Positions 12,626-22,873 of a stretch of 31,969 nucleotides of DNA are shown piece by piece (position 1 is the first letter of the stretch; each line of letters opens with the position of its first letter). Source of the DNA: CAZZBK01 sp964652155 (GTDB lineage: Bacteria > Planctomycetota > Planctomycetia > Pirellulales > PNKZ01); contig CAZZBK010000063.1 in NCBI GenBank assembly GCA_964652155.1, positions 1 to 31,969 of the forward strand, read 5' to 3'. A model generated the notes under the pieces. The model searched no databases. It had not been told where the DNA came from and worked only from the letters and a program-made list of their open reading frames with translations. The translations under genes were made by a program, and so were the position numbers.

Positions 12626-13573
12626 CTAGGCCACCCCGATATCCACCGTGAAGCGACTCTGCTCGCCCGGCTGCAACACGATCAAGCCCGAATCGATCCC
12701 GCGCTGCTCGAGCGCGAACGGATCGGGAATGCACGAATAGGGCTCGACGCAAATCGCCTCGCGATGCGGTGGGTTATAAACCACCGCGGCCTTCCATGCC
12801 CCGGCAAATGCAATGCGGATCTCGCGCTGGCTATGCGGGTCACGAAGATGCGCCACGTACGGTCCATCGCTCGGCACGAGGCCGGAAAATACATCGTCGA
12901 GTTGCGTATCGGCGAAACGCACGCCGCTGGCCAAGGCGATGCGTCCTGCGCAAGCCTTTCGTTCGCCCGTGGGAAGCATGTTCTCCAGGACCCACACATC
13001 GCTCACGGGCACTTGCACCGTGCACTCCGCGGCTTGGCCGCCCTTGCCCAATGGCACGCGAAAATACGGATGGGTACCAAGCCCAAAGGGGAGGGGAGTG
13101 CTGCTCGGATTCACGACATCAATCGTACTGGCCAAGCAATTACCGCGCAATTCATAGCGCACGCTGAGCCGAAAATCCGCCGGCCAATGATCGAGCACCT
13201 CGGGCGCATGGCGCGACGCCTGAAAAATTCCGACCGCATGGGTGGCCGACTGCTCGGTGACCTCCCAAGCGCGATTCAGCACGAAACCGTGAATCGCATT
13301 ACCCCGACCATCGGCCGCGGTCAACGCGTAACGCCGGCCTTGAAACTCGAAATCGGTGCCACCGATTCGGCCTGGAAACGGAAACAACAGCGGAATTCCA
13401 CTGTGCGAGGGGCGTTCCTGGCCCGAGGAAAAATTCGCCACCGACCACAGTACCTCGAACGCTTCGCCGCGAACGACCGGTTGAAAACTGAAGCAGTTAA
13501 AGCCAAAACCGGGCAAAATTCGCGCACTGCTGCCCGTGGCCGGGTCGCGTAGTTCAATGACGTCGAGCGCCAT
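12626..13573 (-). CDS. Aldose 1-epimerase (galactose mutarotase) family protein
   Basis: A 315-residue protein starting MALDVIELRD. AGGGA lies about 8 nt upstream, and the family similarity begins near here, so I prefer this ATG over one 29 codons further upstream. Mutarotases interconvert the alpha and beta anomers of aldoses such as glucose and galactose. Three expected features are present: NAIHGF at 92-97 with H95 in the substrate-binding position, GTHPYF at 166-171 with the conserved H168, and CVEPYS at 275-280 with E277 as the probable catalytic base. Length suits the family. No signal peptide, so probably cytoplasmic. It follows the GGDEF gene on the same strand with a 105-bp gap, so co-transcription is possible but not shown. 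The true substrate cannot be told; hexose-6-phosphate or other sugar epimerases share the fold. Confidence 0.92.
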   Translation of the reverse strand: MALDVIELRDPATGSSARILPGFGFNCFSFQPVVRGEAFEVLWSVANFSSGQERPSHSGIPLLFPFPGRIGGTDFEFQGRRYALTAADGRGNAIHGFVLNRAWEVTEQSATHAVGIFQASRHAPEVLDHWPADFRLSVRYELRGNCLASTIDVVNPSSTPLPFGLGTHPYFRVPLGKGGQAAECTVQVPVSDVWVLENMLPTGERKACAGRIALASGVRFADTQLDDVFSGLVPSDGPYVAHLRDPHSQREIRIAFAGAWKAAVVYNPPHREAICVEPYSCIPDPFALEQRGIDSGLIVLQPGEQSRFTVDIGVA

Positions 13574-13678
13574 GAGGGAGATCCCTTCCGTTTCGAACAA
13601 ACAAGGGGCTGGCCAAAGCCGCCCATTATCAGCGTTGGCGAGCGTTTGTCGAGCGGCCAAGACGTGCGAACACGAACG

Positions 13679-15973
13679 TTAGCGACGATCGTCTTGAGGG
13701 GGCGGCGTGTGACCAAACAGTCGCCCAAGCAAGCCCGGCTTGCGCGCGCGTTCGGCGGCTTCGACCACCGCCGGATCCACCGTGAGCGCATCGCCGCTGA
13801 TATTCGGGCTCAGCTCGATGGCCATCAGGTAGGACCTCAGGCTGACAAGCAGTTGCCGCGCTCGCGCCATTGCGTCGCCCTGACGACGATCGCGATCGCG
13901 TTGGGGTCGCACCTCCACGTGAATGCGCGTGCGCGTGACTTTCATGCTCGACTCAGGACTCAGATCCGACTGGTCTTCCTCGAACGACACATCCATCAGC
14001 ATGGGCACGTGCCGATCCGAGTTGCGTCGGAAGAACGAGCCAAACGTGCTGCCAAATTTGATCTGCACGCAGTGCCCTTCGACCGAGGTCAGCTCACCCT
14101 CCTGATCGGCCACGAAGCCCCGCAACTTCTCGATCGTGCGATCAATGGCCGACTGCGAGCTCATATCCTGCATCAACAGGGCGGTGCCGCGTGATGTCGA
14201 CGTGGCCGCCTGCGGGCCATGCGAGTCGTCGTGCCCCGAGTTCCCCGCGCCCAACTGCACAACCTTGTTGCGGCCCGTCTCTTTGGCCAACAGCAGCGCG
14301 CGGTCCGCGCGATGCAACATGGTCTCCGGAGTATCGCCGGGCTGGATTTCCGTCACACCGAAGCTGGCGCTGGCGCATTGACTGTCAAGCACGCTTTGGC
14401 GCAGTTCCGAGAACATTCGGCGAACCTCTTCGCCGCGCACCGCCACCGATGCGTTGTCGCAATCGGCACACAGCATCACGAACTCTTCACCACCATACCG
14501 GGCGACCAAATCGCCCGGCCTGGCGGCATTTTGCAGCACCTTGGCAAAACTCTGAATAATCGCGTCGCCGGCCGGGTGCCCAAACGTGTCGTTGATGCGT
14601 TTGAAGCGATCGATGTCGGCGATGATCATGCTGCACGGCCGCTTGGATTCCAAGTGAGCGGCCACGAACGCGGCATGCACGCGATCAAACTCGGCGCGGT
14701 TGGCAACCTGCGTGAGCGGATCGCGCGTGGCCATTTCGTGCAAGCTCTGGCAGCGCTCTTCGAGCGTCATCTCCGACGACGCGTCATGCAGCAGCAGCGT
14801 CACGCCAAGTGTCGTGCCATCGGCGGCAATCACCGGTACGGCATGGGCATCCACGGCCACTTCGCGACCCGTGCGGCCTTTAATCATCAGGCGCCGTAGC
14901 CACTGCACGCCGTTCTGAATCGCATGCGCGACCGGACAATGATCGTCCTTGATGAGCTTTCCCTTCTCGTCGCGCATCCGCAACACACTCGGCTGAAACA
15001 AGCGATGCACGACGCTCGTGCCCGCGATGCCCGTCAGGCGTTCAGCGCCATGATTCCAGAGCAGAATGCGGGAACTGCTGTCCAAGAACACGACGCCATC
15101 GTGCATGTTGTCGAGCAGCTTCTGATGAAACATCTCTTCGGGCAACTGTGAACCGCCCAGGCTGCGTGTCTCGTTTCGTCGCCATTGGCTATCGATGGCG
15201 CGAGGATCCAACTCGCGCAGCCAGCGACGGGTCACGGCATCGGAGCGTTCGAGCTGGTCGTGGTCAAACAGCTTGATAAACAACACGACCAGCGAGGGGT
15301 CGAACTGCGTGCCGGCAAACCTCAGCAACTCGTTGCACGCCACCCCCCAGGGCATGGCGCGTCGATAAACCTGATCGCTGAGCATCGAGTCGAAAGCGTC
15401 GACGATGGCCAAGATGCGCGCGCCCAGCGGGATTCCCTCACCCGAACTCTCTTGAGCGCCGCGGCTGCCGTCGTACCACGTGCGTGCAAAGCGCACGATC
15501 TCAACCACCTCGGACGAGGCGCAACACGACCGCAGAATTTGCAGCCCCGTGTGCCAATGGCGTTCTATGGACGTTGTTTCCTGGGGGGTCAGCGCATCGG
15601 CTTTGAGCAGAACGGCATCCGGCACGCCAATCTTGCCCACGTCATGCAAGAGCGCCGCCAACTCGATCGTGTCGCGCAAATCGTCGTCCAGCCCGATCTT
15701 GCTGGCCCACGATGAGCACCCCAGGGCCACTCGCAAACAGTGCTGGGCGGTCGGCTCGTGCTTGGCTGCCAAGGCGGTGTACAGCCCGCCGGCGATCCCC
15801 AGCCGCACCAGCGGCAATTGATTCTCGAAGCTGCGTGGCGCGGCGTCCCCTTCGACCAATTGAGGAGCCGATTGCGATTCCAACTCTTCGAGCAACGCGG
15901 CGATTTTTGCCAATTGCCCTTCGGTCGACGAGCGTCGTCCTTGCTGGTCGGTCGGCAAAGGGTGGTCACTCAT
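13679..15973 (-). CDS. PAS-GGDEF diguanylate cyclase with a degenerate N-terminal HD-GYP domain
   Basis: A 764-residue protein, probably a cyclic di-GMP signalling enzyme. Order: an HD-GYP-like domain at about 55-240, with H110-D111 in LLHDVGKIGVPDAVLL and H139/H141; a PAS domain at about 282-400 (MHDGVVFLDSSSRILLWN); a GGDEF domain at about 415-575; and a C-terminal region of about 160 residues that I do not recognise. The cyclase signature is intact (GGEEF at 494-498), and an RPGD product-inhibition site (485-488) sits five residues before it, the usual spacing. In contrast, the HHExxDGxGYP segment of HD-GYP phosphodiesterases is replaced by TWYDGSRG (165-172), so the two histidines and GYP are lost and phosphodiesterase activity is doubtful. 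The net activity predicted is synthesis. No transmembrane helix is seen. The start at 15973 has a weak ribosome binding site; an ATG at 16108 would add 45 residues that look non-homologous. Confidence 0.92.
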   Translation of the reverse strand: MSDHPLPTDQQGRRSSTEGQLAKIAALLEELESQSAPQLVEGDAAPRSFENQLPLVRLGIAGGLYTALAAKHEPTAQHCLRVALGCSSWASKIGLDDDLRDTIELAALLHDVGKIGVPDAVLLKADALTPQETTSIERHWHTGLQILRSCCASSEVVEIVRFARTWYDGSRGAQESSGEGIPLGARILAIVDAFDSMLSDQVYRRAMPWGVACNELLRFAGTQFDPSLVVLFIKLFDHDQLERSDAVTRRWLRELDPRAIDSQWRRNETRSLGGSQLPEEMFHQKLLDNMHDGVVFLDSSSRILLWNHGAERLTGIAGTSVVHRLFQPSVLRMRDEKGKLIKDDHCPVAHAIQNGVQWLRRLMIKGRTGREVAVDAHAVPVIAADGTTLGVTLLLHDASSEMTLEERCQSLHEMATRDPLTQVANRAEFDRVHAAFVAAHLESKRPCSMIIADIDRFKRINDTFGHPAGDAIIQSFAKVLQNAARPGDLVARYGGEEFVMLCADCDNASVAVRGEEVRRMFSELRQSVLDSQCASASFGVTEIQPGDTPETMLHRADRALLLAKETGRNKVVQLGAGNSGHDDSHGPQAATSTSRGTALLMQDMSSQSAIDRTIEKLRGFVADQEGELTSVEGHCVQIKFGSTFGSFFRRNSDRHVPMLMDVSFEEDQSDLSPESSMKVTRTRIHVEVRPQRDRDRRQGDAMARARQLLVSLRSYLMAIELSPNISGDALTVDPAVVEAAERARKPGLLGRLFGHTPPPQDDRR

Positions 15974-16230
15974 AACAATGGACTCAGCCACACGGATTCG
16001 AATCGGCTGCGTCTGCCTGACCGCAGGAACATGGTCCCTGGGCACGGCGCGCAACACGGCCACAATCACAATCCCGTTAAAACCTAGGTCACCCCTGGCA
16101 TTGAGCAAACGCCCCGACCGCTTGTTCGACTCGGTAAATTGCTCTACGCTTGGCGATACTGCCGGATTTGACGCCTGTGCCGGTTGCCAATGACGATAGC
16201 CACGAGAGTGACACCTAGGAGGATTGTGCC

Positions 16231-17100
16231 ATGCGCTGGGTAACCTACCAGAGTGAACAAGGACCTCGCTCAGCCGCTTGGCTCGACGGCAAGCTGGTCG
16301 ACGTGCAGCAAGCCGATGCCTCTCTCCCCAGTTCGTTGCGCCAACTCATCGCACTGGGCCCGGCAGCGATGGAGCAAGCGGCCCGCGCGGTGCTCCAGGG
16401 ACGCCCCCTGACCCCAGCCGTGAAATTGCTGGCTCCGATTCCCGACCCGCAGAAAGTGATCTGCGTGGGCTTAAACTACGCCGACCACGCGCGAGAGAGC
16501 GGTCAAGCGCCTCCCCCGGAGCCGGTGCTGTTCAGCAAGTTTCCCACCGCCATCTTGGCACCCGACGCGCCGATCGTGTTGCCGCGCGTGAGCCACGAGG
16601 TCGATTACGAAGCCGAATTGGTCGTCGTCATCGGCCGACAGGGGCGCTGCATCGCCGAGCACTCCGCCCTGAGCCATGTCGCCGGCTATTGCGTGGGACA
16701 TGACGTCTCGGCTCGTGACTGGCAGCTTCGCAAGCCCGGCGGGCAATGGTTGCTAGGTAAGTCATTCGACACGTTCGCTCCGTTTGGGCCAACGCTCGTC
16801 ACTCCCGACGAAGTTGGCGATCCCGGCCAACTACGCGTGCAATTGCGGCTCAACGGCCAAACGATGCAAGACTCGAACACGTCGCAATTCATCTTCAACG
16901 TCGCGCAGGTCATCGCGTATGTGTCGCAAGTTTGCACACTACTTCCGGGCGACATTATTTTCACCGGCACGCCACCCGGAGTCGGCGCGGCACGCAAGCC
17001 CCCCGTGTTTCTCAAGCCGGGCGACATGGTCGAGGTCGAAATCGAAAAGCTCGGCGTCCTGCGCAACCCGGTCGTCGCTGAGAGCGGAGCGTCCACTTAG
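16231..17100 (+). CDS. Fumarylacetoacetate hydrolase (FAH) family protein
   Basis: A 289-residue protein with AGGAGG (16217-16222) 8 nt before the ATG. FAH-family enzymes cleave or decarboxylate beta-diketo or 2-oxo acids with a divalent metal. Signature segments are present in order: GLNYADH at 80-86, DYEAE at 125-129 with metal ligands E127 and E129, HDVSARD at 157-163 with D158 as the third ligand, GKSFDTFAPFGP at 176-187, and GDIIFTGTPPGVG at 240-252. Length and layout match the single-domain bacterial members (2-hydroxyhepta-2,4-diene-1,7-dioate isomerase or acylpyruvase type) and not the longer true FAH of tyrosine breakdown. The substrate is unknown. It stands alone, divergent from the GGDEF gene, and overlaps the next gene tail to tail by 4 bp. 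Confidence 0.93.
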   Translation: MRWVTYQSEQGPRSAAWLDGKLVDVQQADASLPSSLRQLIALGPAAMEQAARAVLQGRPLTPAVKLLAPIPDPQKVICVGLNYADHARESGQAPPPEPVLFSKFPTAILAPDAPIVLPRVSHEVDYEAELVVVIGRQGRCIAEHSALSHVAGYCVGHDVSARDWQLRKPGGQWLLGKSFDTFAPFGPTLVTPDEVGDPGQLRVQLRLNGQTMQDSNTSQFIFNVAQVIAYVSQVCTLLPGDIIFTGTPPGVGAARKPPVFLKPGDMVEVEIEKLGVLRNPVVAESGAST

Positions 17101-18131
17101 CGTGGAAAGACCCACAAGAACGGCGCGCCCGCGTCGTCGACCCGGACCTCATAACGCACCTTGCCTTTGAAGAGCATCCGATTCAACACGAGCGAGTAGG
17201 TGCTCTTGCCCGCGGGCATCGATACCTTGACCTGCGACAGATCGATTCCCTGCCGCACAAGGCCGTTATGATCCATGAGCACAGGGCACTCCAGTCGAGC
17301 GGCGATTCCGGCGAGCAAATCGGCGATGGCGATGTCGTCCAACTCGACGTTAACGAACTCGAACAGATTGGGGAGCAATTTTCGATCGGGCTTATCGTCA
17401 CTCGGCGGCCAGCCGATGGGCCAGAACGACTGCCCCGCCGTGCTCGTGACCAGGGCCAACTCGCTCTGCCGACTCTCCGAGAGACGCGGCACGACGACGA
17501 GCCCGGCGCTGCGCACCGTCGCCGCCAAGGCGGTTCCCACGGCGACCCCCTTGAGCTCATCACGAACCGCGCCGGCTTGTTGAATGGCGGCCTCGGCGGC
17601 CTTGTCGATCACCAGCGGCACGCTGAGCCGCTTGGCCTCGACCGCGAGCACATCACGCAGTGGTTTTTGCAAGGTTGCGTCGACCATCGCGCGTGACAAG
17701 TCCCGTCGGACTTGCGCGAGCTGCTCGCTGCTCAGGCCGAAGGGGGGCGGCGGCGCCCCTTGTGCCCGTGCCGGGCCTTCCTTCCGCAGACGCTCGAGCC
17801 ACGTCGAGATGGCGGTCTTGTCGCGCGACATGAACCGCCCGCCCGGGACGATCAGCTCGCCGCGTGTGGTCAGTTGGCCATTGACCTGATAGCTGGGGTC
17901 GTTGCCCGCGGCCCTGGTGATGATCTCCAACTTGTCGTTCGCCGTTGCCCGGCGTACTTGCAACGAGTCGACTTGCAGCGCGGTGAGCGTCTGATACCAA
18001 GCCTGCACGTCCGCAGGACTCACGTCCTTGTCGGTCAATAAGACTAGGTCAATGCGACCGGCCCAGGCGGCGGCGTCGCCACCGCAGACCAGCGTTCCCC
18101 AGAGGATCAAGCTCGTCCAGCGTGAGCCCAT
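17097..18131 (-). CDS. Secreted protein of unknown function with an STN-like C-terminal region
   Basis: A 344-residue protein. AGGAG (18143-18147 on the plus map) lies about 11 nt before the ATG. The N-terminus is a signal peptide with a hydrophobic core at about 6-22 and probable cleavage after AWA near residue 25. I do not recognise the whole protein. The middle carries a Pro-rich linker (GAPPPPFGLSS). The last 100 residues (NVELDDIAIADLLAGIAARL, then a second helix and KVRYEVRVD) resemble the small beta-alpha units found in secretin/TonB N-terminal (STN) domains and in many planctomycete secreted proteins; this is a weak fold-level impression. It is divergent from glyA, and its TAA shares bases with the FAH stop codon. 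Confidence 0.8.
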   Translation of the reverse strand: MGSRWTSLILWGTLVCGGDAAAWAGRIDLVLLTDKDVSPADVQAWYQTLTALQVDSLQVRRATANDKLEIITRAAGNDPSYQVNGQLTTRGELIVPGGRFMSRDKTAISTWLERLRKEGPARAQGAPPPPFGLSSEQLAQVRRDLSRAMVDATLQKPLRDVLAVEAKRLSVPLVIDKAAEAAIQQAGAVRDELKGVAVGTALAATVRSAGLVVVPRLSESRQSELALVTSTAGQSFWPIGWPPSDDKPDRKLLPNLFEFVNVELDDIAIADLLAGIAARLECPVLMDHNGLVRQGIDLSQVKVSMPAGKSTYSLVLNRMLFKGKVRYEVRVDDAGAPFLWVFPR

Positions 18132-18299
18132 CGGTTACACAACTCCTGGCAGCTTCTGTGGTTGAGCCCCTTCGCGAGGCACGTCCACATAGTGTACCTT
18201 ATAGCCTGCCGAACGGACCAGCGATTGACGACCCGCGTTCCCTTTTCGACAATGCGACGTTTTGAACACCGCACGACTCATTCGAGCACGACGAGCGAT

Positions 18300-19553
<1,254 letters not shown>

Positions 19554-19555
19554 CT

Positions 19556-20023
19556 GTGAATGCCCCGAGCAGCACGGCGGCCCGCAAGAGCCGCATCCTC
19601 ATCGCCGACGACAACCCGACGAACGTCGAGTTGCTCGAGGTCTACTTGACCGGCGTTGAATGCGAGTTGGCCATCGCCGTCGACGGCCGCGACACACTCG
19701 AGAAAGTCGGCTCTTTTAAGCCCGATTTGATCTTGCTCGACATCATGATGCCCAAGCTGAGCGGGTTCGAGGTGTGCCAAAAGCTCAAATCGAACGCGGC
19801 CACCAAGCATATTATGATCCTCATGGTCACGGCCCTCAACGAGTTGGGCGATATCGAGCGGGCCGTGAACGCTGGCACCGACGACTTTTTGAGCAAGCCA
19901 GTGAACAAGCTCGAACTGCTCAAGCGCGTCGAGAACATGCTTCGCCTGCGACACGTGACCGACGAGGTCGAGCGCCTCCGCCAATACATTCAAGAGATGG
20001 AAGACACGAGCGGCCCAGGCTAA
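19556..20023 (+). CDS. Single-domain response regulator (CheY-like receiver)
   Basis: A 155-residue protein starting with GTG at 19556, 2 nt after the glyA stop, with GGGAG (19541-19545) inside the end of glyA. No other in-frame start precedes the conserved core, and the frame is open far upstream only because it crosses glyA. The receiver signature is complete: acidic pair D18-D19, phosphoacceptor D62 in LILLDIMMPK, T92 and K114 in FLSKPVN. After the domain, residues 130-150 form a charged helix (DEVERLRQYIQEME), with no DNA-binding or enzyme output domain. It probably passes phosphoryl groups or binds a partner protein. No histidine kinase is next to it. Its tight coupling to glyA is unusual. 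Confidence 0.92.
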   Translation: MNAPSSTAARKSRILIADDNPTNVELLEVYLTGVECELAIAVDGRDTLEKVGSFKPDLILLDIMMPKLSGFEVCQKLKSNAATKHIMILMVTALNELGDIERAVNAGTDDFLSKPVNKLELLKRVENMLRLRHVTDEVERLRQYIQEMEDTSGPG

Positions 20024-20043
20024 TTGCCGTTTGGCCAATCAAT

Positions 20044-22197
20044 CTATGGCGGATTCCGTGCACGCAAGGACTCGAAAAAACCCTCCAAGTCGCGCACTCC
20101 GGTGCCGTTGTCGAACAACACGTCGGCACGGGACTGAACCTGCCTGCGCATCACCTCGCGATAATCGCGGTCGTTCGCCAGGCGGACGGCCAACTCGACA
20201 TACTCGGCGGGAGAATTCGCCACGAGGTCCGCGATCCCCATCTGGCGGTACAACCCCGTGGTGATGCGACCACGCAGGTACGGACTCGGCAGCGTCACGA
20301 TGGGCCGCCCGAGTGCAAACGCCTCGAAGCTCGTGTTGCCGCCCCCAAAATGCAGCGTGTCGAGCAACACGTCGGCCACGAGATTCAAGCTGAGAAAATC
20401 CTGGTGATTCAGCGCAGGCAAGAAGTGGATGCGGCTCGCCACGTCGCTCATTGTCTGCTCGAAGCGGCGCCTCACCCTGTCGGTCCACGAGGCGTGCGGC
20501 CCTGCCAGCAAAAACACCTCCCCGCTCGGATCGCGGCGCAGGATGGCAGCCAGCACGTCGTCAAAGTCGGGGTGAATCTTGAAGATACTCTGCGGACATG
20601 CATACATCCGCCCAGCGGGTGCGATCCCGAACGACTCTCGTGAACGGATGCTCGCGGGGGGCGAAGGACGCTCGTAGACCACGGCCAGATGCGGCAAGCT
20701 GACCAACTGCTCGCGGTAGTGTTGCTGAGCGTCCGGAGTTTCGAGCAACGTGCTCGAGATGAAGTAGTCGATCGTGGGGCTGCCCGTGGTCAAGGGATGT
20801 CCCCAGGTCGCACACTGCACCGGGGCCATGCGGCAAAACGACAGCGTGTACGTCAAGGGGTCCATGCCCACGTCGGTAAAATACAACACATCGAGTCCCA
20901 GGCTGCGCACCAACTCGCGAGCCTGACGCGGAGTGGGCGGCAAGGGCAAGTAATGATCGGCCGCCGAGCGATAGCCGCGTTCGATCGGGTCGCCCGGCCG
21001 AGACCCGCCGATCACGAACACCTCGAACCGTTGGCGATCCAAGCGGCGCACGACACCCAAGTTGAGTCGGCCAATCGTGTGGTTCCAGAAATACTGCGAC
21101 AAGAAACCCACGCGCATCCGCTTCGATGACGAGCGGATCGGCGTGACCTCGTCGGCGGTGAAGAGCCGCGCCTGCTGTTCTTGTAGTACACGCTCGTTTT
21201 CGCCGTGATACGCGAGATAGAATGGGCATCGAGGAATCAGCGTCTGAGTCGTGTCGATACAGACACCGTCCTCGACCAGTCGATGAACCCCTGCGATGAA
21301 TTGTCGCCGATAGGCCAGCATCTCGTCGCGCGACTCATACACTGGCGGCAGCGAGGTCGCCAGCAGCACGCGATGGAGATCGTTGGGCACCGTCCGTTGC
21401 ATGTGCTCGATGTGCTCACGAAAGGCCCGTACATTGGCTTGCTCCAGCTCGGCCAGAGCCAAGGGCATGCGCAGCGAGGGGAGCTCGCCTTTCAGATTGA
21501 CCGCGAGCCGAAAATGGTCGAGCGCCGCGAGATGATCGCCCCGCGACTGAAACACGCCGGCCAAATTCGCGTGTGCCTCGGCAAACTTGGGGTCGATGAG
21601 CAACGCGCGCTCAAAAACTTGAACCGCCTCGTCGAAGCGCCCCAGGACGCGGAGTGCAATCCCCCAGTGGTTAAACCGATTCGCGACGTTGGGCTGCAAT
21701 TCGGCGGCCAGTCGAAATGACCGCTCGGCGTCGTCGTAGCGCTGGAGGTCTTCGTACAATCGGCCCAAGGCATGCCACACGTCGACGCGCCGCGGATCCA
21801 ACTGCACCACGCGTTCCCAGCACACGATGGCCTCATGGGGCAGACCGCGCCGCATGAGCACGTTCCCCAGGTTTTGCCAGGCGCTCAGGTAATCGGGACG
21901 CAACAAGACGGCCTGGCGTAGGACGACCTCGGCCTCGTCGTGCCTTCCCAGCGATGCCAACACATTACCCAAATTGTTCGGTAACTCGGCGCGCATCGGA
22001 TCCAGCAACCAAGCCTGCTGGTAGCAGTTGAGCGCCTCGGCATACCGCCCCTGATCCTGGCAGATGAGTCCCAGCACCCAGCGTGCATCCACGTGGCCCT
22101 GGTCGGTCGAAAGCATGGTGCGACACAGCAACTCGGCCTCGGCCGATTGGCCTGAGCGGTGCAACTGCAATGCCCGAGGCAAGGTTTCATCAACCAT
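20044..22197 (-). CDS. TPR protein with O-GlcNAc transferase-like (SPINDLY/GT41) C-terminal domain
   Basis: A 717-residue protein. About seven tetratricopeptide repeats fill residues 3-240 (for example GNVLASLGRHDEAEVVLRQA). The C-terminal 350 residues match the SPINDLY/OGT glycosyltransferase fold: VGFLSQYFWNHTIGR with H373, APVQCATWGHPLTTG (458-472), IDYFIS, QSIFKIHPD with K540 in the place of the essential OGT lysine, and LDTLHFGGGNTSFEAFALG (612-630). Family members attach GlcNAc or fucose to Ser/Thr of proteins; in bacteria the acceptors are often surface proteins or flagellins. The start at 22197 overlaps the upstream membrane protein by 8 bp, suggesting coupled translation. Upstream in-frame sequence is the shadow of that gene. 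No signal peptide. The donor and target are unknown. Confidence 0.92.
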   Translation of the reverse strand: MVDETLPRALQLHRSGQSAEAELLCRTMLSTDQGHVDARWVLGLICQDQGRYAEALNCYQQAWLLDPMRAELPNNLGNVLASLGRHDEAEVVLRQAVLLRPDYLSAWQNLGNVLMRRGLPHEAIVCWERVVQLDPRRVDVWHALGRLYEDLQRYDDAERSFRLAAELQPNVANRFNHWGIALRVLGRFDEAVQVFERALLIDPKFAEAHANLAGVFQSRGDHLAALDHFRLAVNLKGELPSLRMPLALAELEQANVRAFREHIEHMQRTVPNDLHRVLLATSLPPVYESRDEMLAYRRQFIAGVHRLVEDGVCIDTTQTLIPRCPFYLAYHGENERVLQEQQARLFTADEVTPIRSSSKRMRVGFLSQYFWNHTIGRLNLGVVRRLDRQRFEVFVIGGSRPGDPIERGYRSAADHYLPLPPTPRQARELVRSLGLDVLYFTDVGMDPLTYTLSFCRMAPVQCATWGHPLTTGSPTIDYFISSTLLETPDAQQHYREQLVSLPHLAVVYERPSPPASIRSRESFGIAPAGRMYACPQSIFKIHPDFDDVLAAILRRDPSGEVFLLAGPHASWTDRVRRRFEQTMSDVASRIHFLPALNHQDFLSLNLVADVLLDTLHFGGGNTSFEAFALGRPIVTLPSPYLRGRITTGLYRQMGIADLVANSPAEYVELAVRLANDRDYREVMRRQVQSRADVLFDNGTGVRDLEGFFESLRARNPP

Positions 22198-22660
22198 GCA
22201 TTTTCTCGGGCTGCTCGATGACCTGCTGAAGCGACTCGGAGACGAGGCGCTCGACCGTCCGCCGCTGCAACGCGAGCACGCTCTGGCCGATGAACAACAC
22301 GCAGAGCCATTCGGAGTACCGCCACCAATCGGGCAGTCCCTCGACCACGTCGATGTACAAAAACACACCGGCCCCCAAGGTCGCACTCCGGCCGAATAAC
22401 GTGACCAGCGGCGCGTAGCGGCGGACGTCGCTGGAGAGCACCCAGGCCAGCACCCCGAGGAAGCCATAGAGGAGCGACGTGGAGCGGGCCAAATAACCGA
22501 CAATCGGCTCCGAGGGAAGCGTGCCCAACCCCAGCCATGCATGCGTCGACGCCATCCAAGACCGGGGCATCACGACGGCCAGCAACGCCACACCATCGAA
22601 CAGGGCAATTATCCGCAGCCAGCGGGCCAGTATCTGCTCTTGCTTGCTCAGTCGGATCAT
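22190..22660 (-). CDS. Small four-helix membrane protein of unknown function
   Basis: A 156-residue protein with about four hydrophobic helices: residues 16-33 (LRIIALFDGVALLAVVMP), 52-76, 83-110 and 115-135. It has a basic N-terminus (MIRLSKQEQILARWLR) and a charged helical tail ending EQPEKMHG. No family was recognised. Its end overlaps the start of the TPR-transferase gene by 8 bp, so the two are probably co-translated and may act together at the inner membrane. The ribosome binding site is weak. Confidence 0.75.
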   Translation of the reverse strand: MIRLSKQEQILARWLRIIALFDGVALLAVVMPRSWMASTHAWLGLGTLPSEPIVGYLARSTSLLYGFLGVLAWVLSSDVRRYAPLVTLFGRSATLGAGVFLYIDVVEGLPDWWRYSEWLCVLFIGQSVLALQRRTVERLVSESLQQVIEQPEKMHG

Positions 22661-22873
22661 GCAGCGACATCCCGTGGGTTGATCGAGCCCTCTCGGGCAT
22701 GGTCCCTAGCTTAAAACCACGAGCCCCGCGGTGCAAATCGATCGTGGCGCGCGAGGCATCCGCGCCTAAAATGACGGTCAGAACGGCAATTCTTAGCTGC
22801 CAACTCCATGCGCATCGACTATGGTATGCAACAGGGCATTCGCACCCCACCAATCATCTCACAGGAATCGATC

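Noticed and set aside
12764..13552. 262-codon plus-strand frame
   Set aside because: Antisense to the aldose epimerase gene, whose own frame shows conserved active-site motifs.
14219..14899. 226-codon plus-strand frame
   Set aside because: Antisense to the GGDEF domain; no domain content.
15974..16108. 45-residue N-terminal extension of the GGDEF protein from ATG 16108
   Set aside because: The added residues look unlike a domain and would fill much of the divergent promoter region; kept only as an alternative.
22198..22542. N-terminal extension of the TPR-transferase up to 22542
   Set aside because: This stretch is an out-of-frame reading of the small membrane protein gene; ATG 22197 begins the first TPR.
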